A stretch of 64,000 nucleotides of DNA from Pseudomonadota bacterium (GTDB lineage Bacteria > Pseudomonadota > Alphaproteobacteria > Rhodobacterales > Rhodobacteraceae). The DNA lies in NCBI GenBank assembly GCA_020161615.1, contig JAIUPD010000002.1, positions 1 through 64,000 on the forward strand, written 5' to 3'. Position numbers and translations under genes: made by a program. How positions within the stretch are numbered: the stretch's first letter is position 1; every line of letters begins with the position of its first letter. Below, piece after piece: positions 1-7,940 of this stretch. The notes beneath the pieces are model-generated. The model was not told the DNA's origin and did no database searches. It saw nothing but the letters and a program-made list of their open reading frames with translations.

Positions 1-677
1 AGCTCGAACTTCTGGCCGTAGTTTTCGCAGACAAAGCCCCGCGCCGGGCCTTCCAGCACCTCGACCCGGTAGACAAGACCGCGCGGCAGGATGGCGATCT
101 CCTTCGGCTCAAGGTCGATGATCCCAAGTTCTGTGCAGAAGCGCAGCCTGCCCTCTTGCGGCACCACCAGAAGCTCTGAATCGGCCGAGTAGAAATAGGC
201 GTCCGTCATGCTTTCGGTGACAAGGTAGATATGGCTCGCCATGCCGACTTGCGTGTTCACGTCGCCCGCCGTGGTCATCGTCCGCATACCGGTCAGCCAG
301 GTCAGCTTCTCGCCCGCATGGGGCACCGGGTCCCAGCGATACTGGCCAAGGCTGATGACATCCTCGACCACATGCGGCGCGGTCTTCCAGTAGGGCAGCG
401 CGATCTTGGCATAGCGCCCCGAATGCTTCACCGAGGGCCGGATGCGGTAGCACCAGGTCCGCTCGTTCTGATGCGAGGGCGCGGTGAAGGCGGTGCCGGA
501 AAGCTGTTCGCCGTAAAGCCCGTAGCTGCATTTCTGGGGGCTGTTCTGGCCTTCGGGCAGCGCGCCCGGCAGTGCCTCGGTCTCGAAGTCATTGCCGAAG
601 CCGGGCATGTAGCCTTCATGCGGGCCGGTGACCGAGGGGGCGCGGATCATGCCTTGGGGCAGGCTCTGGTCGTTCAT
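1..677 (-). CDS. hmgA: homogentisate 1,2-dioxygenase (5' part; cut by window edge)
   Basis: The enzyme opens the ring of homogentisate to maleylacetoacetate with Fe(II) and O2, in tyrosine/phenylalanine catabolism. Only the N-terminal 225 or so residues are present; the iron-binding C-terminal cupin lies beyond base 1. The visible part is typical of the family: [18 protein letters not shown] near residue 24, then [13 protein letters not shown] and [11 protein letters not shown], then the [20 protein letters not shown] stretch. The ATG at 677 has a GGAGAC ribosome site just upstream. The gene is divergent from a marR gene, and the spacer carries a dyad (730-741), so local MarR control is likely (inference). 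Confidence 0.95.
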   Translation of the reverse strand, partial: MNDQSLPQGMIRAPSVTGPHEGYMPGFGNDFETEALPGALPEGQNSPQKCSYGLYGEQLSGTAFTAPSHQNERTWCYRIRPSVKHSGRYAKIALPYWKTAPHVVEDVISLGQYRWDPVPHAGEKLTWLTGMRTMTTAGDVNTQVGMASHIYLVTESMTDAYFYSADSELLVVPQEGRLRFCTELGIIDLEPKEIAILPRGLVYRVEVLEGPARGFVCENYGQKFE

Positions 678-729
678 GGCTGTCTCCTCGCGGGGCGTAA
701 TGGGTCATCTGGGGTGCACCAAATATTTA

Positions 730-741
730 TTGCACATGCAA
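730..741. promoter_or_regulatory. candidate MarR operator between hmgA and marR
   Basis: TTGCACATGCAA has perfect 5-bp arms (TTGCA/TGCAA) around a 2-nt centre. It lies in an AT-rich patch of the 179-nt divergent spacer, about 55 nt upstream of hmgA. MarR-family proteins usually bind short dyads with TTGC/GCAA-type arms, so this is a plausible operator. Binding is inferred. Confidence 0.5.
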
Positions 742-856
742 CAAAGTCAAGGCCTAGCGGGATGAGGCCTCGCCGACGCCGCAGGGCAGATTGATTTCGC
801 CCGTCAAGTGTGGTCGGCTGGCGCCGGCCTCCCCTCCCCATCGAAATTGACCGCGC

Positions 857-1294
857 ATGACCGACGCCAACGCCTTCGACCTCAACACCTTTCTGCCTTA
901 TCGCCTGAACGCGGTGGCGGGTCGTATCAGCCGGGCCTTTGCCGAGCGATACCGCGAGGAATTCGGCATCTCGATCCCGGAATGGCGGGTGCTGGTGCAT
1001 CTGCATCAGGGCGGCGATGTCTCGGTCCGCGATATCGAGGCGCGGGTCGACATGGAGAAATCCAAGGTCAGCCGCGCGGCCTCGAGGCTGGAGGCGGCGG
1101 GCTATATCACCAAGGCGGTGAATGACAGCGACCGGCGGCTGCTGCTGCTCAGGCTCACGCCCCAGGGCGAGGCGCTGGTAGCGCGGCTGCTGCCGGTGGC
1201 GATTGCCTATCAGGAAGAGATGAAGGCGAAGCTCGGTCCGCTGGTCGAGGGGTTGGAGGCCGGGATCGCCGTGCTTCTGGACGACGGGAAATGA
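857..1294 (+). CDS. MarR family transcriptional regulator
   Basis: A 145-residue winged-helix protein of normal MarR length. Residues about 30-95 hold the fold, with ISIPEWRVLVHL, then the recognition region VDMEKSKVSRAASRLEAAGY and the wing NDSDRRLLLLRLTPQG. It resembles the HpaR/HmgR-type regulators that sit beside aromatic catabolic genes. It is divergent from hmgA, and its TGA overlaps the ATG of cidA by 4 nt, so it is translationally coupled to the cidA-lrgB pair. It probably represses hmgA, itself and cidA-lrgB until an aromatic acid is present (inference). Confidence 0.88.
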   Translation: MTDANAFDLNTFLPYRLNAVAGRISRAFAERYREEFGISIPEWRVLVHLHQGGDVSVRDIEARVDMEKSKVSRAASRLEAAGYITKAVNDSDRRLLLLRLTPQGEALVARLLPVAIAYQEEMKAKLGPLVEGLEAGIAVLLDDGK

Positions 1295-1644
1295 TCCGCG
1301 CGCTGGCGCTGATCCTGTCCTGCCAATTGGCGGGCGAGGTCGGCGCCCGCTTCCTGTCGCTGCCCGTGCCGGGGCCGGTGCTGGGCATGGCCCTGCTCTG
1401 GGCGCTGATGGTCCTGCTGCCGCGGGTGGCCGAGGCCGTCACGCCGGTGGGCGAGGGGATCCTGCGCCACCTGTCGCTCTTGTTCGTCCCGGCGGGGGTG
1501 GGCGTCGTCGGCCACCTCGACCGGCTGGGGCCGCAAGCACTGGCGCTGGCGGCGGCGATCCTGATCTCGACGGCGCTCGCCATCGCGGCCGGGGCGCTGG
1601 CCTTCACGCTGGTGGCGCGGCTGATGGGGTCGCGGGATGCGTGA
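1291..1644 (+). CDS. CidA/LrgA family membrane protein
   Basis: A 117-residue protein with four hydrophobic segments and the family pattern LPVPGPVLGMALLWALM near residue 24, followed by LSLLFVPAGVGVV. The family was first called holin-like. Members paired with LrgB homologues also act in organic-acid transport (pyruvate in Bacillus, glycolate in the plant fusion protein PLGG1). It overlaps marR by 4 nt and lrgB by 8 nt, so the three are one translational unit. The substrate is unknown. The setting beside hmgA suggests an acid linked to aromatic breakdown, which is inference. Confidence 0.85.
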   Translation: MIRALALILSCQLAGEVGARFLSLPVPGPVLGMALLWALMVLLPRVAEAVTPVGEGILRHLSLLFVPAGVGVVGHLDRLGPQALALAAAILISTALAIAAGALAFTLVARLMGSRDA

Positions 1645-2353
1645 CGTGGCCGATATCTGGTCCTACCTGGCGCAGGGGCCGCTGCTGTGGCTGACGCTGA
1701 CGCTGCTGGCCTATGCCCTGGCCGATCTGGTGGCCGAGGCGCTGGGCCGCCCGCCGCTGGCCAATACCGTGCTGATCTCGGTCGTGCTGCTGGGGCTCAT
1801 GCTGTGGGCCACCGGGACGCCCTATGCGACCTATTTCGAGGGTGCGCAATTCGTGCATTTCCTGCTGGGCCCGGCCACCGTCTCGCTGGCGGTGCCGCTT
1901 TGTCGGCAGGGCGCTCGGCTGCGGCGGGCCGTGCTGCCCGTACTGGCCGGCGTGGTGACGGGATCGGTCGTGGCCATGGTCTCGGCCCTGGCGATCGGCC
2001 GGGCGCTGAGGCTGGATTTGGCGACGCTGGCCTCGCTCGCGCCCAAGAGCACCACGGCCCCGGTTGCCATCGGCATCGCCGAGGGGCTGGGCGGCTCGCC
2101 CACGCTGGCGGCGGTGCTGGTCATCCTGACCGGAATCACCGGCGCGCTGATCGCCACGCCGCTGCTGAACCGGCTGGGGATCCGGGACTGGCGCGCGCGG
2201 GGGCTGGCGGTGGGGACGGCGGCGCATGGCATCGGCACGGCGCGGGCCTTTCAGGTGCATCCGACGGCGGGGGCTTTTGCCGGGATCGGCATGGGCCTGA
2301 ACGCGATCCTGACGGCGCTGCTGGCGCCGGTGGTGCTGCGTCTCTTCCTGTGA
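1637..2353 (+). CDS. LrgB/CidB family membrane protein
   Basis: A 238-residue polytopic protein that is the usual partner of CidA/LrgA. The LrgB signatures are visible: LGPATVSLAVPL near residue 80, LAPKSTTAPVAIGIAE near 135, and GTAAHGIGTARAF near 195. The ATG at 1637 lies inside the last codons of cidA (8-nt overlap), implying 1:1 translation. Together the two probably form an organic-acid transporter or a regulated pore in the inner membrane. The gene is followed by a GC-rich intergenic repeat (2371-2421). Confidence 0.88.
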   Translation: MRDVADIWSYLAQGPLLWLTLTLLAYALADLVAEALGRPPLANTVLISVVLLGLMLWATGTPYATYFEGAQFVHFLLGPATVSLAVPLCRQGARLRRAVLPVLAGVVTGSVVAMVSALAIGRALRLDLATLASLAPKSTTAPVAIGIAEGLGGSPTLAAVLVILTGITGALIATPLLNRLGIRDWRARGLAVGTAAHGIGTARAFQVHPTAGAFAGIGMGLNAILTALLAPVVLRLFL

Positions 2354-2370
2354 GCCGCGCGCGGGCCGAG

Positions 2371-2421
2371 GCCCCGGGGGCGCTGCCCCCGGACCCCCGG
2401 GATATTTGCGGCGCAAAGAAG
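2371..2421 (+). repeat. intergenic GC-hairpin plus GATATTT...AAAGAAG element, copy 1
   Basis: Just after lrgB, a GGGGG/CCCCC hairpin is followed by CCCCCGGGATATTTGCGGCG and then CAAAGAAG. The core contains the small inverted repeat TTTGC-GGC-GCAAA. Related copies occur after ilvE (11530-11620) and after the HIT gene (47796-47860, minus strand). Each copy is downstream of a gene and points the same way as it, so a role in 3'-end formation is likely. The rest of the gap to 2650 shows no gene. Confidence 0.6.
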
Positions 2422-2650
2422 GGAGGGGCGCGGGCTTCGGCCATGCCATCGCGCTCGGGGGTGGCTTCGCGCCTCGGCTGGTAGTGTCGCGTTAACCCTA
2501 ATGGCCCGTAACCGCGGCTTCCTTGCTTTGCCGCTATCCCGAGGGGCGAGTTGCGAAGGGACCGTCTTCCGGTGGAGCACGGTTCGCGCCGAAGCGCCCC
2601 CTTTCTTCGCCGCCCGCGCTGTGGCAGAGGTCAGCGAAACGGAGGCGCCG

Positions 2651-3103
2651 ATGGCCGATTATCCTGCCCTTGCCCAGAATATCCGCGCCCTCACCGAGGG
2701 CGAGACCGATCTCGTGGCCCTGATGGCGACGCTCGCCTGCGAGGTGCATCACGCCGACGACCGCTTCGACTGGACCGGGTTCTATCGCGTCGTGGCGCCG
2801 GGTCTGTTGAAGATCGGGCCTTATCAGGGCGAGCATGGCTGTCTGGTGATCCCCTTCGAGCGCGGGGTTTGCGGCGCGGCGGCGCGCACGCGGGCGGTGC
2901 AATTGGTGCCGGATGTCGAGGCTTTTCCCGGGCATATCGCCTGTTCGTCCTCGACCCGCTCCGAGCTGGTGCTGCCGGTCTTTGACGGGCGGGGCGATCT
3001 GATCGGCGTCTTCGATATCGACAGCGACGCGCCAGATGCCTTCACCGACCAGGATGCGCGCGCGCTGGCGGCGATCCTCAAGGAAACATTTGCCGGAGTC
3101 TGA
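2651..3103 (+). CDS. msrC: GAF-domain free methionine-(R)-sulfoxide reductase
   Basis: A 150-residue single GAF domain that reduces free L-methionine-(R)-S-oxide in the cytoplasm. Cys64 (GCLVIPFERG), Cys74 (GVCGAAA) and Cys98 (FPGHIACSS) are spaced 10 and 24 residues apart, the same spacing as the three cysteines of E. coli fRMsr. DWTGFYRV and the closing ELVLPVFD...GVFDIDS stretch are also typical. The frame is open upstream, but the ATG at 2651 has GGAGG six bases before it. The next gene starts 1 nt after the stop, so the two are probably co-transcribed. Confidence 0.9.
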   Translation: MADYPALAQNIRALTEGETDLVALMATLACEVHHADDRFDWTGFYRVVAPGLLKIGPYQGEHGCLVIPFERGVCGAAARTRAVQLVPDVEAFPGHIACSSSTRSELVLPVFDGRGDLIGVFDIDSDAPDAFTDQDARALAAILKETFAGV

Positions 3104-3104
3104 C

Positions 3105-4145
3105 ATGGTGCATCTGTGGGTCCGGGCCGAGCAGCGGCCGAACGAGGAGCGGGTCGGTCTGACGCCCGAAGGCGCGGCGGCGCTGATCGCCAAGGGCTTC
3201 CGCGTCACCGTCGAGGAAAGCCCGGTCCGCGCCTTGCCGCTGGCGCCCTATCGGGCGGCGGGCTGCGAGAGCGCACCCTATGCCAGCTGGCCCGAGGCAC
3301 CCTCTGACGCCATCGTCTTCGGCCTGAAGGAGCTGCCCGAGGATGGCACGCCGCTGCGGCACCGGCATATCCTCTTCGGTCATGCCTACAAGGGCCAGCC
3401 CGCCGGGCCCGCGCTGCTGAAACGGTTCCGGGACGGGGGCGGCACGCTGTATGACCTCGAATCGCTGGTGGACGAGCGGGGGCGCCGGGTCGCGGCTTTC
3501 GGCTATTGGGCCGGATTCGCGGGGGCGGGCGTCAGCGTCAAGGCCTGGGCGGCGCAGCAGGCGGGCGGGATCTGTCCGCCGGTCCAGCGTTATGCCGACA
3601 AGGAGGCGATGATTGCCGATCTGGCCGCCGATCTTGCCGGGCGCAGGCCCGATGCGCTGATCATCGGCGCGCTGGGCCGTGTCGGCACCGGGGCGGCCGA
3701 TCTGCTGGAGGCGCTGGGCCTTGCCGTCACCCGCTGGGACATGGCCGAAACCGCCAGCGGCGGACCCTTCCCCGAGGTTCTGGCGCATGACCTCTTCTTC
3801 AACTGCATCCTCGCCCGGCCGGGCTGCCCGGTCTTCGTGCCCGCCGATGCCGGGACACGCCCGCGCCGGCTGACGGTGATCGGCGATATCGCCTGCGACC
3901 CGGGCAGCGCCTATAACCCGGTGCCGGTCTATGATCGGGCGACGGACTGGGCCGAACCGGTGCTGCGTGTGGCGGAGAACCCGCCCCTCGACGTCATGGC
4001 CATCGACAACCTGCCCTCGCTGCTGCCCGTCGAATCGTCGCAGGATTTCGCGGCGCAGCTCCTGCCGCATCTCATGACGCTGGATTCGCCGGAGCAAGGC
4101 GTCTGGGGTCGGGCGCGGGCCGAGTTCGAACGCTTCGCAGGTTAA
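3105..4145 (+). CDS. saccharopine dehydrogenase (NAD+, L-lysine-forming type)
   Basis: A 346-residue protein of the alanine dehydrogenase/LYS1-like fold. The N-terminus VRAEQRPNEERVGLTPEGAA matches the substrate half of LYS1-type enzymes, and IIGALGRVGTGAADLLEALG near residue 185 is the dinucleotide-binding loop. FGYWAGFAGAG and IDNLPSLLPVESSQDFA are also family features. LYS1 enzymes interconvert saccharopine with lysine plus 2-oxoglutarate. In bacteria the direction and true substrate vary, and no other saccharopine-pathway gene is nearby. The ATG at 3105 follows the previous stop by 1 nt; a GTG at 3108 is an alternative. Confidence 0.85.
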   Translation: MVHLWVRAEQRPNEERVGLTPEGAAALIAKGFRVTVEESPVRALPLAPYRAAGCESAPYASWPEAPSDAIVFGLKELPEDGTPLRHRHILFGHAYKGQPAGPALLKRFRDGGGTLYDLESLVDERGRRVAAFGYWAGFAGAGVSVKAWAAQQAGGICPPVQRYADKEAMIADLAADLAGRRPDALIIGALGRVGTGAADLLEALGLAVTRWDMAETASGGPFPEVLAHDLFFNCILARPGCPVFVPADAGTRPRRLTVIGDIACDPGSAYNPVPVYDRATDWAEPVLRVAENPPLDVMAIDNLPSLLPVESSQDFAAQLLPHLMTLDSPEQGVWGRARAEFERFAG

Positions 4146-4238
4146 AAAACAACCCCCGGGGTCTTTTCAAGGGTCGGGATCGCAGGCATAGAGGACGGCT
4201 CGACCATTTTGTCGGGCGTTTGTTCTCGGAATTCACCC

Positions 4239-5588
4239 ATGTCTGCCGCCGCTCAAACCGGCTTCCTCGCGAATGCCCGTTCCGTCCTTGTCCTGGGCCT
4301 GCCGCTGGTCGGCAGCCATGTCGCGCAATTCCTGCTGCATGTGACCGATACGGTCATGCTGGGCTGGTATACCGTCACCGATCTGGCGGCGGGGGCGCTG
4401 GGGGCGACGGTGTTCTTCGTCGTCTTCACGCTGGGCATGGGCTTTGCCCAGGCGGTGATGCCGATGGTGGCGACCGCCGCCGCCGCGGGCGACGATACCG
4501 AGGTGCGGCGCGTCACCCGCATGGGGATCTGGCTGTCGCTGGCCTTTGCCGCCTTGGCGCTGCCGGTCTTCCTGTTCTCGGGCTCGCTGCTGGCGGTGCT
4601 GGGGCAGGAGCCGGATGTGGCGCTGGTGGGCGGCGGGTATCTCTCTATCGTCGGTTTCGGCCTGGCGCCGGCGCTGGTCGCCATGGTGATGAAGAGCTAC
4701 CTCGCCGCGCTGGGGCGGACGCAGGTGGTGCTTTGGGCCACGATTGCCGGGGTTTTCGTCAATATCGGCGTCAACTGGCTGCTGATCTTCGGCAATCTGG
4801 GCTTTCCCGAGATGGGGGCCCGGGGTGCGGCCGTGGCCTCGGTCCTGGTGCAGATCGTCACGCTGGCGGTGCTGATGGTCTATGCGATCAGCCTGCCCTC
4901 GCTGCGGCATTACCAGCTGCTGGTCCGCTTCTGGCGTCCCGATTGGGTGGCGCTGCGGCGGGTCAATGCGCTGGGCCTGCCCATCGGCCTGGCGCTGCTG
5001 GCCGAGACGGGGCTTTTCGCGGCCTCGGCGGTGATGATGGGCTGGCTGGGCAAGAACACGCTGGCCGCGCATTCCATCGCGCTGGAGATCACAGCGCTGT
5101 TCTTCATGGTCCATCTGGGCCTGTCGAACGCGGCGACGGTGATGGTCGGGCGGGCGCGGGGTTTTGGCGACGTGGCGGCGCTGAGGGCCGGGGCGCGGGC
5201 GGCCGTGGTGCTGTCCCTCGGCTTCGCGCTGGCCACCATCGTCGTCTACTGGATCTTTGCCGAGCAGATGGTGGGTCTGTTCCTCAAGCCCGACGATCCC
5301 GAGCGTCCGGCGATCATCCCGCTGGGCGTGACGCTGCTGATGGTGGCGGCGCTCTTTCAGTTCGCGGATTCGGGGCAGGTCATGGCCATGGGTCTGTTGC
5401 GCGGGATTCAGGACACCAAGCAGCCGATGATCATCGCCGCCGTTTCGTACTGGCTGGTGGGCCTGCCCTGCGGCTACGGCCTGGGCTTCCTGGCCGGCTG
5501 GGAAGGGGTCGGCATCTGGCTGGGGCTGGTGCTGGGGCTGACCACCGCGGCGCTGGCGCTGCATGCGCGGTTCTGGCGCGCGGTCTGA
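4239..5588 (+). CDS. MATE family efflux transporter
   Basis: A 449-residue inner-membrane protein with about 12 hydrophobic segments in two homologous halves, as expected for a cation-coupled multidrug and toxin extrusion pump. Typical MATE segments are LPLVGSHVAQFLLHVTDTVM near residue 23, LGMGFAQAVMPMVATAAAAG near 70, and a matching second half from LGLPIGLALLAETGLF near 245. The ATG at 4239 gives the usual short N-terminus. The last 115 bases overlap the 3' end of the oppositely oriented glycosyltransferase gene. Substrate unknown. Confidence 0.92.
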   Translation: MSAAAQTGFLANARSVLVLGLPLVGSHVAQFLLHVTDTVMLGWYTVTDLAAGALGATVFFVVFTLGMGFAQAVMPMVATAAAAGDDTEVRRVTRMGIWLSLAFAALALPVFLFSGSLLAVLGQEPDVALVGGGYLSIVGFGLAPALVAMVMKSYLAALGRTQVVLWATIAGVFVNIGVNWLLIFGNLGFPEMGARGAAVASVLVQIVTLAVLMVYAISLPSLRHYQLLVRFWRPDWVALRRVNALGLPIGLALLAETGLFAASAVMMGWLGKNTLAAHSIALEITALFFMVHLGLSNAATVMVGRARGFGDVAALRAGARAAVVLSLGFALATIVVYWIFAEQMVGLFLKPDDPERPAIIPLGVTLLMVAALFQFADSGQVMAMGLLRGIQDTKQPMIIAAVSYWLVGLPCGYGLGFLAGWEGVGIWLGLVLGLTTAALALHARFWRAV

Positions 5589-6250
5589 GACCGCAGCCAG
5601 AGGATCTGCGCCAGCAATTCGCGCGGGCTCTGACAGCGCAGGATGTCGCGGATCATCGCGGCATCGCCCCAAAGTCCGCGCCAGAGGCCCTGCTTGGCCG
5701 CCTTCCAAGGGCTGGCGACGCCGGGCCAGGCGACGATCCGCACGCGAAGGGCCTGCGCTTTCATCGCCCGGTTCAGAAAGACCTCGAAGCCGAAGCGCGG
5801 CAGCCCGGGCAGGTCCGGTGCCAGCGCCTGCAGCAGCGCGACCGGCAGCACCCGTTCGCCGCTGATGTAATCGACGCCGAGCGCCCGCCACAGCCCCGGC
5901 GCATTGCCCCTGAGCGAGATGGTGGCCTCGGCCGTCCCCTCCAGCACCGGGGTGGCGAGGCGCGTCACATCCTCGGGCGTCAGGCCCACCAGATCCGCGT
6001 CCAGCAGCAGCGCATGCTCGCTCGAGAGCGCGGCGATCCCGGCGGCCAGCGCGGCGGTCTTGCCGCCATTGGCGGGCATCGCCAGCACCTCGGCCCCAAG
6101 GCTGCGCGCCACCTCGGCCGTGCCGTCGGTCGAGCCGTCGTCGATGACCAGCAGCCGGTCGATCAGCGGATGGTCCTGCACGGCGGCCAGCACGCCCGGC
6201 AACCGCGCGGCTTCGTTCCAGGCGGGGATCAGGCAGGTCAGGCGGGTCAT
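5474..6250 (-). CDS. family 2 glycosyltransferase (last gene of the plcP-agt run)
   Basis: A 258-residue GT-A glycosyltransferase with LIPAWNEAARLPGVL at the N-terminus, DDGSTDGTAEVA near residue 35, and the metal-binding LLLDADLVGLTPEDV near 80. No membrane segments are evident. The ATG at 6250 overlaps the dedA stop by 4 nt, so it is coupled to the lipid cassette and is probably a lipid- or polyprenyl-linked sugar transferase (inference). The final 38 or so codons (CSASAAVVSPSTSPSQ onward) run through the MATE gene on the other strand and look low-complexity, so a mutation of an earlier stop may have lengthened the protein. Confidence 0.85.
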   Translation of the reverse strand: MTRLTCLIPAWNEAARLPGVLAAVQDHPLIDRLLVIDDGSTDGTAEVARSLGAEVLAMPANGGKTAALAAGIAALSSEHALLLDADLVGLTPEDVTRLATPVLEGTAEATISLRGNAPGLWRALGVDYISGERVLPVALLQALAPDLPGLPRFGFEVFLNRAMKAQALRVRIVAWPGVASPWKAAKQGLWRGLWGDAAMIRDILRCQSPRELLAQILWLRSQTARQNRACSASAAVVSPSTSPSQMPTPSQPARKPRP

Positions 6251-6819
6251 GCCTCGCTCCGGTGGGCGCGGTGCAACCAGACCAGCAGCAGGATCACCGC
6301 CAGCGCCACCACGGCGACAATGACGCGGTCCATCCAGACCTCGGCATGTTGCCAGCGGTCGCCCAGCCACCAGCCCAGGGCGACCAGAGCGCTGCTCTTG
6401 ATGATCGTGGCGCCCAGATTGACCAGCAGAAAGCGCAGGAAAGGGTAGCGCGTCGCGCCCGCCGCCATCAGCACGGCGAAACCGGCGCCATGGGTCAGCT
6501 TGGCGATGACCAGAAGGCGCGCGCCGTGGTCCTGCATTTCCCGCTTCAGGCGGTCCTGCAGACGGGTGTTGCGGGTCATCCGCGCGCGCAGCCGCGGGGG
6601 CAGCAGCCGCCCGCCACGCCGCCCGACACCATAGAGGATCGCGTCGCCCAAGAGGTCGGCGGCGATCACCACGACCAGCAGTGCGGGCAGATGGACCAGC
6701 CCATGCCCCGCCAGATACCCGCCCAGGATCGAGATGATCGGCCCCTCGAGCAGCGCCAGGGGGGCGAGGATGGCCAGCCCGTATTGGTGGACCAGAGCCA
6801 GAAGTTCGGCGTTATCCAT
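6247..6819 (-). CDS. DedA family membrane protein
   Basis: A 190-residue inner-membrane protein with the DedA/SNARE-associated pattern: LALLEGPIISILGGYLAG near residue 20, the re-entrant-like GDAILYGVGRRGG near 58, and LTHGAGFAVLMAAGATRY near 108. DedA proteins are proton-linked membrane proteins; some flip undecaprenyl phosphate or phospholipids. The ATG at 6819 forms TAATG with the stop of the upstream agt gene, and its own stop overlaps the next ATG by 4 nt. In this context it may move the lipid substrate or product across the membrane (inference). Confidence 0.9.
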   Translation of the reverse strand: MDNAELLALVHQYGLAILAPLALLEGPIISILGGYLAGHGLVHLPALLVVVIAADLLGDAILYGVGRRGGRLLPPRLRARMTRNTRLQDRLKREMQDHGARLLVIAKLTHGAGFAVLMAAGATRYPFLRFLLVNLGATIIKSSALVALGWWLGDRWQHAEVWMDRVIVAVVALAVILLLVWLHRAHRSEA

Positions 6820-7940
6820 TATTCCGCAACAGACATCTGCCCTTTTCTGTCCGGCTCGGGCTTGGTCATCGTCGTGCCGCGCCATTCGAAGCCGCGCCGG
6901 GCGAAGGTGGCGAGCCAGAGCGCGGGCAGCATCAGATCTCGCAGCGGCAGCACGGCGAGGTCGCGCCAGCCGCCGGGCCAGCCGGCGCGGCGGATCAGAT
7001 AGGCCTCGGCCAGATACCAGACCGCGAGATAGGCCAGCGCGAACAGCGGCCCGGCCGCCAGCATCGCCAGCAGGAAGGGGACGAACGCGCCGTTGAGAAA
7101 TTCCAGCGCGAAGAGCCCGGGAAAGGCGTCGCGGCGCACCCGGCTCCAGCGCAATTGCCGGTCCCAGACCTGCCGCAGACTGCGTTTGCCAATAGGCTGG
7201 GCAAAAGGCAGGGGGGCCAGCGTCACCTCCAGCCCCAGCGACCGGATCATGCGGGTGGCGGTCGCATCCTCGGCCATATAGGCGCCGAGCGCGGTGAAGC
7301 CTCCCGCCCGGTCGACCAGCGCCCGGTTGAAGAACATGGTCTTGCCCTGCGCATAGCCGTTGCCCAGGCTGTCCGAGGCATATTGCAGCCGCGCCTGGTT
7401 CGAGTTCAGCACCGCGCATTCCAGATGCCCGCCCCAGCCCTCGGGGCGGATGCCGAGCGGCGGCGAGGAGACAAGGCCGCTGCCCGCCCCCCAGGAGCCG
7501 ACCACGGTGGTCAGATAGTCAGGCGGCAGCAGCAGATTGGCGTCGGTGGTGCAGATCCAGTCCGAGGCGGCGGCATTCCAGCCCTTCCACAGGTTGTTCA
7601 GCTTGGGATTGCCGGTCACCGCGTCGAAACCGATCATCAGGCGCGCGGGAATCTGCGGGTAGCGGGCCATCAGGCGGCGCAGCAGGGGGATGGCGGGGTC
7701 ATCCGCGGCCTGCGCGCAGAAGATCACCTCGTAATCGGGGTAATCCTGGGTGAAAGAGCTTTCCAGCGTCTCGGCGTCGAAGGGATCCAGCCCGCAGACC
7801 GGCCTGAGCAGTGTCACGTGCGGCTGACCGATGCCGCCGGGCAGGCGGCGGGCACTGTTCAGGCGGTGCAGGTAGAAGGCGACGCTCGCCAGATGCACCC
7901 CCAGCAGGGTTGCGGCGCCGATGGCAAGCAGCAGGGACAT
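6819..7940 (-). CDS. agt: GT21-type diacylglycerol/ceramide glycosyltransferase (Agt-like)
   Basis: A 373-residue membrane glycosyltransferase of the ceramide-glucosyltransferase type. An N-terminal anchor (1-25) is followed by VTLLRPVCGLD, the D1 region FCAQAADDP (about 75-82), D2 in CTTDANLLLPPDY (Asp133), D3 in YMAEDATATR (Asp225) and RQLRW (261-265), then C-terminal membrane segments. Rhizobial and roseobacter members add glucose or glucuronate to diacylglycerol and are found with PlcP. The ATG at 7940 makes TGATG with the plcP stop and has GGAGG four bases upstream; a GTG one codon earlier is possible. Ceramide cannot be excluded as acceptor. Confidence 0.82.
   Translation of the reverse strand: MSLLLAIGAATLLGVHLASVAFYLHRLNSARRLPGGIGQPHVTLLRPVCGLDPFDAETLESSFTQDYPDYEVIFCAQAADDPAIPLLRRLMARYPQIPARLMIGFDAVTGNPKLNNLWKGWNAAASDWICTTDANLLLPPDYLTTVVGSWGAGSGLVSSPPLGIRPEGWGGHLECAVLNSNQARLQYASDSLGNGYAQGKTMFFNRALVDRAGGFTALGAYMAEDATATRMIRSLGLEVTLAPLPFAQPIGKRSLRQVWDRQLRWSRVRRDAFPGLFALEFLNGAFVPFLLAMLAAGPLFALAYLAVWYLAEAYLIRRAGWPGGWRDLAVLPLRDLMLPALWLATFARRGFEWRGTTMTKPEPDRKGQMSVAE

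Noticed and set aside
2501-2650. Upstream extension of the methionine sulfoxide reductase frame
   Set aside because: The extra 50 residues have no family similarity, while the ATG at 2651 has GGAGG at proper spacing and starts the conserved region.
4220-6448. Very long open frames that run across annotated genes in other frames, here across the MATE and GT2 genes
   Set aside because: They consist of Gly/Ala/Arg-rich sequence without domains, lack ribosome sites and are the expected by-product of high GC at third codon positions.
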